Shown here piece by piece: positions 22,918 to 33,107 of a stretch of DNA of 64,000 bases (the first letter of the stretch is position 1; every line of letters starts with the position of its first letter). Below the pieces are notes generated by a model. That model had not been told where the DNA came from, did no database searches, and worked only from the letters and a program-made list of their open reading frames with translations. The stretch is from Medicago truncatula (taxonomy: Eukaryota; Streptophyta; Magnoliopsida; Fabales; Fabaceae). Both the position numbers and the translations under genes were made by a program. The stretch lies in contig NC_053042.1 of the NCBI RefSeq assembly GCF_003473485.1, forward strand, positions 52,415,762 through 52,479,761, given 5' to 3'.

Positions 22918-22957
22918 AGCTGTCAAAAAAGTCATTGCACAACCCATTGCAAGTTAA

Positions 22958-25900
22958 AACAACAATGGCAATGTGCCAAGGGTATTAGCATAGGATGAAC
23001 TTTATTTTTGTTTTGATAGTTTGTTTTTATTTGGAATTGCATTAGTTTTTCTTTAGATTAATTTGTTATTGTCATAACATGGAAGATTATGTTTTTTCTT
23101 TGTAATTTTTTGGTTAAGTTTTGACAGTTCATATTTATGATAAGGCTTTGTTAGGTTGCTCTAGCAGAAATTTGAATTATGATTCTCTTGTTTGTATTAA
23201 CTACATATGATGATTGTGACATTGACATTGATTATTGTGACCCGATCTTGAATTACAACACGACTGCAATTGATATCCTTGCTTTAGCAAAATATTGTTT
23301 AATGTGGATTGGATCTATGATTGCGTAGTTGTGAATCAATGTTACTTAATTTGGCCAAACTTAATCCAGATTTACATTGCAATACCTGTGTATCTGAATT
23401 TGCTGGGTAACCCTTATTGAAACCCTGAAGGAATAAATAGAGGGTGGGATATTTTGTTCTAGCCGTACAAATTTGAGAGCTGCAGGATTTCAGCTGGGAC
23501 TGACGAGATTTTGACTCGATTTCATTTTTTATTTGTTTATTGTGGTGTGTTGTCTCTCTGATTGTGGTTACAAATTAGAACAGTTAATTGTCTGAAGCTC
23601 AATATGGGGATCAAAGCCCTGAAACACCTTGAATGACTCAGAAAAGGCCATTTAAGAGGTTGCCTCTGATTTCCAGTTTCATTTTTTGAACAATGATTTC
23701 CAGTTTCATTATATTCAATTAATTTTAAATTTTAAAATAATCATGTTATTTTTCGGATTATTATGCAAACCTTTTTATTTACTAATTTTGAATGGGTTTT
23801 ACCGTTGCTCTGGATTTTGGACCATACTTTTGTTACTATTTTTGGAGTCTTTTAGTTTTTAATGTGACTATGGATTGTGGACCATACTTTTCTAAAGATT
23901 GGTCGTAATTTATTTACTTATCTAAGAGTAAATGTTTTTACTCTTTTGTACAAATCATTTTGTACTTGTCCGAGTTTATATATTGATGAAATTGATTTGA
24001 ATTTTCTTCTAATGCTTAATGCTTTTGGTATTTATCATATCATTCATATGTGATGGTGCTTTCAAGGATGCTTGGTAGTTTCTTTCACTTTGAACATTGA
24101 TTTTTTGTGTTTGGTTTATGTGTTTATTTATTCTTTTTGACAAAAGTCTTGCAAATGAATTATATCTTGTCAAATGTGAATATGTGATACACTTTTTTTT
24201 AAGTATTACATTTGATATAACTTGTTGCAATTGTATTTCTTGTTAGTTTTTTAGTGTTCCTTGGATTCCTTTTGTATTTATGTTACAATCTTGATCTTTG
24301 GGAAGAGTTGGAAAATATCAACACCAACATTCTTGGATCTTTTACTTTTTTTAATCACATTAGGCCTTGATTGCTCAGTATCAGACAATATCAGCTCAAG
24401 TCTATGGATAATTTTACTTGTCTTTTATGTAATAACCATATATTTTTTCCGGTTGTCAAACATGGTATAGAGATGATCGTGCAGTGGAATCAAGAGATAA
24501 AGGTAGGAAGGTCTGAATCTTATCTATTTGCAGGTCTGAAACTATTTACTTGTTTGATAAAATGCAAAAGTTAACGACCTAGAAGGATTCCCTTGTCTCC
24601 CCCTATCTATTATCGCCTTTATGAGCGATTAAGCCTTGAACTGTATTTGTTGATGTCCTGTTGATGCCTTTGGATAAAGAATTTTTAATTCACTTAGTCA
24701 TTGATTTCTCTAATTATTGGGCTTTCTCCAACTAAGCCATTGCTTAATATATCTATAAATCTTTATAATACACTTATTTAGAATGAAGGTCACTCTAATA
24801 ATATGCATTATATCCATTAATAAACCATATATAAGCCTTAGTAACATTTATGCATCCCAATGACTATAACCACAAGAGAAGTGATAAGAACTCGGACCGT
24901 TCATGGTTTGGTTCATACAGACAACTGAACCAAACCAATTTGTTAATAGTTTGGTCCGAATTGAATCGGACTGGTGTTATAGTTCGGTGAACTGGTTCTT
25001 AATTTTCAAACTGAACTGAAATCGATTTTATTTTTTATCGTTTCTTTTTCAAAACTGGTTCACAAATCAACAATATGCTTGGACTGAATCGACAACATGA
25101 AAACTCTACATGATTTGCTTTAAATTCTCTATTTGTTTCTATTAAATTAGACGAACGTGCATCCAAAAATTGCTGCAAAAGAGGCACAGATTTAACATAA
25201 CACTTCCTTGAATTATTTCATGAAAGCTCTAGTATGCAAAGAAATCCTTTTAATGTTTAAGCAGAAGGAAAGAAACCACTATCAGGGATTATGGATTTTA
25301 TACCAAAGTTGCATAGATGAGTGACAGCGAACAAGATCTCAATGACAAAAATTGCAGATTATTTCCATTGTAAAACCATAAAACCAACATATAGCCTATA
25401 GGGATTTCACGTAGTTTGGTTCGAGTTAGTAAACTGTGTCTGAAGTATAGGTTTGGTTCGTCTGAAGTATAGGTTCGGTTCGTGAATTGTCAAAATAGGA
25501 TTGGTTAGTTTGGATAACTATTTTGAACAATCCTAATAAGAACACTTTTTTCAACATTCCGTGTGAATCCTACGCTTTGGAAATGTGTCACATATAAAGT
25601 GTCCCATGTGAATTTCACCCAATAAACGAGGACTACTCGAGTGTTCCTAACACTGCTCATAACAACAATAGAGTTTAATTTATTTTTGTCCTGTTTGGAG
25701 CGTTTCAAATGATAGTTTGTCCTGTATGTAAGAAGAATGGTCACCATTTTTATATTGATTTCATATACTACACAGTCCATAAAGCAGATAGAGGCTTTTC
25801 ATAGAGTGATTCTCTTGGCTTCCATCTGGGACCAATATTGCTTTTGGAGAGGTCTTGTGTTATAGTATATCACAAGTTTGGAAGACCATTTATTTATTTT

Positions 25901-27344
25901 GTCTCCCCTTGCATAGTTGCATCGAGATTTCTCAATCATAGCTGACAGAAACTTTTGCAACAAACATGCACAATAATGCGTGAACTGATGTAGTAATTCT
26001 CAAACGGCTTATTCTTATTTATTGGTTTTATAAGTTATATTCTCTAGTTCAGTGTATCAGTCAAAGAAAGAAAAAAAATAACACAATTACTCTATATTAG
26101 TCACAGATTAAACTTTTATGAGACTCCCTTATAATTCTTGTGTTTTTACAGTCAGTGTTGAGCAGTTTCTGATTAATTTGAATAGATTCATAGTTTTTTA
26201 GATCAAATTGAGGAGGAAAAAGAAAATGGAATTATGAAGTTGTTTTGGTGATTCTTGTGTTTAATCCTTTCTATTTTTAGATTTACATGATGAGTTAGAG
26301 AAGAGTCCTTTCACTCGAAAGTTACATAGAGTTAACTCAAATGATAAAAGACTCCAGAGACATTTGATATGTTGGGATGCGGATTTGAACCCGTAATTTC
26401 ACACTTCTAAATATTTAGTGTAAGCAAATTTTGCTGCTAGACTCTTTAGAATAGAGAAAATAACGATCAATATACTACCATTAATATTTTACTTGTATTT
26501 TAAAAACATATTATACGTTGATAAAGTGTCATATTGTTTACATTATTACACCTAAAAATTGTTTAAGTTGTCAACCTAAAATGACTTCTCGAATTACGGG
26601 TTATTTGATGCCCAATTAGCATAATGAATGATCAATTGAGTTAAGGACATCTGAATACGAGTGAGTTGAATCTTTCTATGGCCCAAAGAGTCTTCCGAAT
26701 GTTGTAGACATAAAAAATAGTCAAAGACACGTGAAATTGATAATCCCACCTTGAAGACTTGTGTTTCATGTTTTTAGTCCGATGAAAGAAAAATGACTAT
26801 TACCCATACAAAGAATGCCACGAAATGGGAAAGCAAGGTCAAAACATGGAACATAACATACAACTAACTATGGGAGAAACACACACAATGTCTACTTGTG
26901 AGTTTAGTCGATTAAAGATAGTCGGAGCTATGTAGGCCATGTTCATGGCCAATGAGACTAAGTGCTATAAATACTTATTGTAAAGATCATTTAGACATAC
27001 AATCAATCAAACTATCGTTTTATTCGAAATTTATCAATTATCTTTATGCATATCATTTACTTATGTCTTTATGAAATTGTATAGATTTCATTTACTTATG
27101 TTAGAATACACTCGCTAATTTCTATAAATGAATATTTAAAAACATACATCTTCAAATGTATGTGACGATATTTAGTTATCACCTGTTAACATGCTCCTTT
27201 TAAAAATAGTGGTGTATTCTAACAAATATTTATAAGAACTCTTAACATACACTCACTTCTCTTTTGAAAACAGTCTGTTAACAAACTACACCTACGAATA
27301 TATATAACCATTTTTAGTTATAACTTGCTAGAATAATTCTCTTA
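22958..27344. other. Intergenic, no gene seen
   Basis: No supported coding gene in 4.4 kb. Segment 24884-25100 is rich in GGTTTGGTTC/GAACTGAACC words common in plant repeats, and a 22-bp unit starting GTCTGAAGTATAGG is tandemly doubled at about 25438-25482. Near 26370-26400 the minus strand has a box B-like GGGTTCAAATCC, a possible SINE relic. Around 26965 CTATAAATAC looks like a TATA box, perhaps of an LTR, but no partner LTR was found. Confidence 0.5.
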
Positions 27345-27353
27345 AAAAATAAA

Positions 27354-28632
27354 GGGTTAATAGTGCTTTTCACCCCTCTAATATAGGCTATTTTCGATTT
27401 GATTTGCATCATTGTAAAACTTTTTTTTTCTTCGAGAAAACACCCCTCTCCCATCCAACTTAGCAAATTCGCTTACGTGGCGCTGATTTGGCTTTTTTTT
27501 TTCTTTCTATTTTTTATTTTTTTTAATTGGCCACGTGTAAAAAATATATCCACATCAGATTTTATTTTGAAAATATTTGAAAATAAATTTTAAAAAATAA
27601 AAAAATTATAAAAATATTCAGTTTTTTCCAAAAAATTTAAAAATCGAAAAATAATTTTGAAAAAATTCAAAAAAAATATTAAGATTTTTTACGAAATATA
27701 AAAAACAGAAAAATAGTCATATTTGTTTCCAAAAAATTTAAAAATCGAAAATAAAATTAGATCTTTCTTTTCAAAAATCAGAAAATATAATCAGATTTTT
27801 TTTTTTAAATTAAAAATATTTTAAAAAATTCTGGAATTTAATTTTCAAAATTACAAAAGAGGTCAGATTTTTTTTTGAAATTTTTTTAAAAATCTGTATA
27901 CAAATATAGAAAAAATTCAGATTTTTTATTCCAAAATTTTAATAAAATATTGGGAAAAAAAATCATTTTATTCCATAAATATAAGATTTATGATTTCTAC
28001 CTCCTTTAAGGAAAGGCTTAATTTTAAGAAAAATGGAATTACCACGACTTTTTTAAAACCCTATAAATTTGTATCCAGATTTTTAAAAATTAAATTTTTT
28101 TCCAGAATTTTTGTAAAAAATCTGACCTTTTTTTTAATTTGAAAATTTAATTTTTTTGTATTTTGAAAATTAAATTCCAGAATTTTTTAAAATCTTTTTA
28201 ATCGAAAAAAATCTTAATAGTTTTTTTTTTCTAATTTTTGAAAAAAATCTATTTTTTTTTTCGATTTTTCTGTTTTTTAATATTTCGGAAAAAATCTTAA
28301 GATTTTTTCGGAACTTTTTTAAAATTATTTTTCGATTTTTGGAAAAAAACTGAATATTTTTATTGTTTTTTTTATTTTTTAAAATTTATTTTCAAATATT
28401 TTAAAAATAAAATCTGATGCGAAAATATTTTTTTGCACGTGGGCAATTAAAAATAATAAAAAATGAAAAAAAAATGTCAAATCAGCACCACGTAAGCGAA
28501 TTTGCTGAGATTGATGGGGGAAGGGTGTTTTCTGAAAATAAAAAAAAAGTTTTACAATGATGCAAATCAAACCGAAAATTTTACAAGGCCGAAAATGATC
28601 TATATTACAAGGGTGAAAAACACTATTAACCC
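27354..28632. mobile_element. Mutator-like element with long TIRs and exact 9-bp duplication
   Basis: The 1,279-bp element starts GGGTTAATAGTGCTTTTCAC and ends, read inward, GGGTTAATAGTGTTTTTCAC. Its inverted arms extend more than 240 bp (both contain GATTTGCATCATTGTAAAAC, GCGAATTTGC/AGCAAATTCGC and TTACGTGG). AAAAATAAA flanks both sides (27345-27353 and 28633-28641). The centre is extremely AT-rich with many inverted A/T runs. No transposase is present. Confidence 0.9.
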
Positions 28633-28681
28633 AAAAATAAATGAGTATACGTATGTGTCTATATATAAAAACTGACTTTTT

Positions 28682-28995
28682 AATATATGGAAAGATCGCA
28701 ACAGGAAGATTTTCCAAAACCAAATTGTTCTTTTGGAGGTTTTACTTGAAAGAGTCAAACTTCAAACGTTTTGGTGGTTGAAAGCTAACTACATCTTGTT
28801 CGTTTTTTATTATTCTTATTGGAGAATTAATCATTTACCTTGTTTACAGACTGTGTTGTAAAGTCTGTTTATGATTTTTGTTTTATGGCTCTCATAGCCT
28901 TTTTGTATTGTAATTAACTTTTTCAATTTTCTTTGGCACATCTTGTGCTTGAGGGACTGATTTTATAATATATTTCTTTTAGTTTCTTAAAAAAA
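28682..28995 (+). mobile_element. 5'-truncated LINE with target duplication
   Basis: Positions 28688-28861 encode 57 residues and a stop, including WKDRNRKIFQNQ and KLQTFWWLKAN. This is the extreme C-terminus of plant LINE reverse-transcriptase polyproteins. It is followed by a 3' UTR-like stretch and a short A-run. A 17-bp direct repeat, ATAAAAACTGACTTTTT, flanks the insert (28665-28681 and 28996-29012), as expected for target-primed reverse transcription. The insert lies just right of the Mutator-like element. Confidence 0.9.
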
Positions 28996-29026
28996 ATAAA
29001 AACTGACTTTTTTATGTGACTAAATA

Positions 29027-29372
29027 GGCAAATTCTATGGTACACCCACTATATTTGAGTGTATTAGTACACTAACTCTTTAAATTCATAGTTAAATGAG
29101 CTGTTTTTTGAAAAAAAAAGATATTATTTTTTTATCATTTATAATTATAGTCAACGAAATAATTTTACTTTTTAAAATTTTTATCACTTATAATTGATAA
29201 CATTCATTATTTTTTACGATAATATGTAAAAAAAGTTACTATGATTCTTATAAACAATTAAATGATATTTTTTCTTATGAAATGTTATTCTATAAAATAT
29301 AAATATTGACAAATAGTTAAGAATGAGGAGTACCGGTATACCTCATTTTGTGAGTGTACCGTAGAAGTTGCC
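29027..29372. mobile_element. Mutator-type MITE with exact 9-bp duplication
   Basis: Inward ends GGCAAATTCTATGGTACAC and GGCAACTTCTACGGTACAC bound 346 bp. GACTAAATA is duplicated exactly (29018-29026, 29373-29381). The element is non-coding and AT-rich, and is related to 20949-21350. Confidence 0.9.
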
Positions 29373-30026
29373 GACTAAATATATATAAGACGTGTGTGTG
29401 AATAATGATGATGTTTTTGCTCCGAAAAAAATGTTGATGTTTATAAATAGTGCAATTGGTCACCACCACTAACCCACTCCAAACTACTTTTTTAACGGTA
29501 TAGGCACCTAATTGCATATTTATTTATTTATTTTACGCGTGAAGGCATATTTGTTAAACAAGGTAAGTGTTGTCAGAACATAAACAGATCATACTATAGA
29601 CTCCTAATAAATATTCTGAGTCTGAGGTATTTTCATCTCTAACTCTAATCCACTGGTTTGGTGATCCTGAACTGAATCAACAGCTGTAGAAATATTCTAT
29701 GTTTTTGTAAACGTTTCCCACATTGTTTTCTCAGATGGAACTGTTTCTGCAAGTGGGACTTTTGTCGACTCAACTCATTATATTGAAATTACTGAGTCTT
29801 GAGAATTTGCATAATTAAACTCAATCCCAAATATTAATAAACTCTCCCTTTCAAAAAAATAAATATGAATTAACTTTTATAATACTCCTAGTCTTGGACG
29901 GTGTTCATCTAAGAAAAAGGTATAGTCTCATGTGAAAGTTTTGTCCCTTTATGAAATCCACACGCATATATTTTATATATACTCATAATAAGACATACAT
30001 ATATATAATATATATAGTAGTATCTT

Positions 30027-30173
30027 AACCAAGTTGTTTGGACTGACAAGGAACTCCTTCCAAGAATGTATCCCGGAAATACTGGATTCGATTTTCAAGA
30101 GGAACAACGTTTGGTCAGTGGACATGCCTCTACGCACGAGCTGGATTAGTCGTCCACCTTTGGTCGGTCGGAA
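30027..30173 (+). mobile_element. SINE with 17-bp target duplication and no poly(A) tail
   Basis: The 147-bp insert starts AACCAAGTTGTTTGGACTG (box A-like) and carries GGATTCGATTTTC (box B-like). It ends TTGGTCGGTCGGAA. It is flanked by an exact 17-bp repeat, ATATATAGTAGTATCTT (30010-30026 and 30174-30190). The tRNA-like promoter plus long duplication support a SINE; the missing A tail is unusual but occurs in plant SINE families with other 3' ends. Confidence 0.85.
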
Positions 30174-31126
30174 ATATATAGTAGTATCTTTATAATATGT
30201 ACGTAAATTTAAGTGTGTGTTATATATGTTAAAACAAGTATGTAACCTCGTGACAGATATTTAAAAAAGTGGACTTTGGAATTTGGATTTTATGCCTCCC
30301 GTTGAAATATACTTATTCCTACTTGAAAACTGTGGTGCTAAGAAAATTCTACATTCATATGATGAAGAATAAACGATAACTTTTAAGATTGGACTTGGAG
30401 TTAGGATAGTAATCCATGAAAATGTCTTCTGAAGCATTTGTCCATTTGTTAGAAAATTGATGGTGCGGTTGAATTGGCAATAACGAGTCACAGAAACACC
30501 ACCCAATATATGACATTTTTATTATATAGTTTACACCCGTGACCCCAATATAATTAAATTGTACGGGATCAATTCAGAAAACACATGTGTCCGAATGGAA
30601 ATTAAACTGTGACTTTGATGCTGATCAATAGTTACAATTTTATTTGTTTTTATTACACTATTGACAACTATTCGTTTCAACCACATTTTCCAACCCTACA
30701 AACAATTTGTCTTTGGTCGTGACAGGAACAAAACGTAGATGGTACCAAACCCATTATTAGAAACAAAACTAGGCAAACGGAAATTGATTTTTTATTTATT
30801 TTTAAACAGAGCCCCATATGCTTGGAGTTTATTGTCCATTTTCTATCCTTTCCAAAGGAACTTCACAGTGACCATTTTAATTTCCCGTAAATTGTATAGT
30901 GTTTGTCACTGAATCACCTTAACTCTAGTTTGCTAGCGGTTTTTCTATTAAATGATGAGAAGAAAACTAATCTATCAATCAATAGTATTACCAGTGTTAA
31001 ACAACTAAACAGTAAACTCATTATTTTATATCCCGCTCAAAAATCATTTGCATTCTGATCAAAATAGACCAAGAAAATTGATCGGAGGTGGGGTCGTACC
31101 TATAAGCACTCTGACGTTCGGGAGTG

Positions 31127-31292
31127 GTTATGGTGCATAAGGAAATCCTTATGCACCGTGCATAAATCCCAACATAATTGCTTCCTACACCCCTAAAGTG
31201 AGCCAAAACCATTTTTGTTCAAAATAAAAGAAATCTAATGGTTGTGATGTGTTTATGCACGGTGCATAAGGAAATAACTTATGCACCATAAC
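31127..31292. mobile_element. Small MITE with palindromic ends
   Basis: Inward ends GTTATGGTGCATAAG on both sides, each followed by a second shared block (TTATGCACCGTGCATAAA). The total is 166 bp, so each arm of about 40 bp can fold back. I could not define a target duplication. Confidence 0.7.
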
Positions 31293-33107
31293 TTTTGCCG
31301 TGGATTAATCCTTAGAAATCTAAAGGGTTCTCGAATTCCGTTTTTCTTCTACATCTCTCTTGTGCTTTTGCAAGTTACATCAATAGAAAATTTGAGAAAT
31401 AAATAAATAAATGATTTTGAAAATATATTTTAAGTTCTCAAAAACCATCTTCCCTTCAAAACCCTCAATTCAAGGTTTTGGGTGAAGAAATAATTTCAAA
31501 ATATGATTTCTCTAAGACTAGTGTGTGATGATGCCCTGTGGTTTAGGCTCCCATTGTGACTGTATCAAAGACTTTTTGAATCAAAAACTTTTGCATGAAG
31601 AGGAACATATTTATGAATGGATCAACTAACACTTAAAAGGGAAATATATAATGTTATGGTAACAAGTGTGAGTAAGAAGTTTGTCAAAATAAAAAGTGTG
31701 AATAAGAAGTGTTGCATTAAATCAAAATGTATCACATATTCACATGTGTGGTTAAAAAGTGTGCTAATCTCTCCTTAAAAAAAAAAAAAAAAAAAGTGTG
31801 CTAATCTCACAAGTCGTATATTTTACATTACCATCTCAACACACTCATGTAAGATAGATGATTATTATCTTAGATTAGTCGGTTCTTGGATCGAAAACCA
31901 AATCTTAAAAAAAATATTATCATCCCTTCCACTTTTCTTTCCACCATCTTTTTCTTCACATTCATCCATTTACTCTATCTACCTCATAGCTCCTCAACAG
32001 CTAAAAAAATATTGATTTTTTCTTGACACACTGTGGACCATGTGTACTGCTCTGCAACTGCAACCATAGGCTGATATGATATTGGTGCTATAGTAAATCA
32101 TCATGATATGTTATAAAAATTTACATCAAATAAAAATAATTTTAGTTTGATATCAAATGCGATGCGTCTAATATTTTTCACACATCACTCGTGGTTAGGA
32201 CAGAACATGGGCTAAAAACAATCATACACCCTGTTAATAAATAAAGTGATTGTCGTGGTATCTGCAAATCGCACTTGCAAGTTGCAAGTTTAAATATAAT
32301 TTTAATTCCTAAAAATTGGTGCATTTCCTACGGTCAATAACAGACCGTAAACCATATGTCAGAAAAATTTATAAAAAGAAATGAAATAATCATAATAAAA
32401 GACTTTATATTACAAATTTAACAATATAAGAGTTTGTACTAATGATAAAAAGACAAATCGATTCAGAGAGTCTCGAGTTAGAATCTTGCCTAAGGTGTTT
32501 TCTATCTCGGCTTCTCCTCTCGCTCCAATTTTTTTTATAATAAAAAAACAACAAGAGTATAGTAAGAGCATCTCGCTCTTACTATAAAGACCTAGGCTTA
32601 TATCTATATCTCGCTCTTATTAAAAATTTCATTTTTTTTCCTACCCAAACACAAACAAAGTACTCCAATTCACGGGGTGTGAAAGTGAAGGATGCTTACA
32701 AACTATGGGCTCCAACTCACTTGGGTGTCTTGTAGTACCAATTAGATTCCTTTTTCTGTTCCATTTTTCCATTATTTCTGGAAATAAATCTTTGTTTGTT
32801 TTTAACTTGACATAGATAGTTGGCACAACAATACCATATATCCTACTTTTATTATCTTAATGTCAGTTAGGTTCATTTCATCTTTATCAACTGCACAAAG
32901 TATAACATTTGTCTTTGCTTTCTGCTACCTTTCTTTTCTTCATACCCTTTATTCATTTTTCATACCCTAAGATTTGGTGAACAGAACAAATATATTGTAG
33001 TAAGTAACCATATCCTTTTTCTTCTTTGTCTTCTCTGTCTCAAGTGTTCTTTTCTACACCATATGAACATGTAGTTGCAAATGTATCATCTAATTAAGGA
33101 AAACATC
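31293..33107. other. Intergenic, receptor-kinase upstream region
   Basis: No gene seen. A 20-bp A-run (about 31776-31795) separates two copies of GTGTGCTAATCTC. A box B-like GAGTTAGAATCTTGC near 32475 hints at another SINE remnant. Pyrimidine-rich TTTTCTTCTTTGTCTTC at about 33015 probably belongs to the receptor-kinase 5' UTR. Confidence 0.45.

Noticed and set aside
28379-28723. 114-codon minus-strand frame
   Set aside because: Runs across the arm of the Mutator-like element into the LINE; chance open frame in AT-rich DNA.
33081-33107. Upstream in-frame ATG of the receptor kinase
   Set aside because: Starting there would place nine mostly polar residues before the signal peptide; ATG 33108 gives a standard signal sequence. 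Not excluded absolutely.
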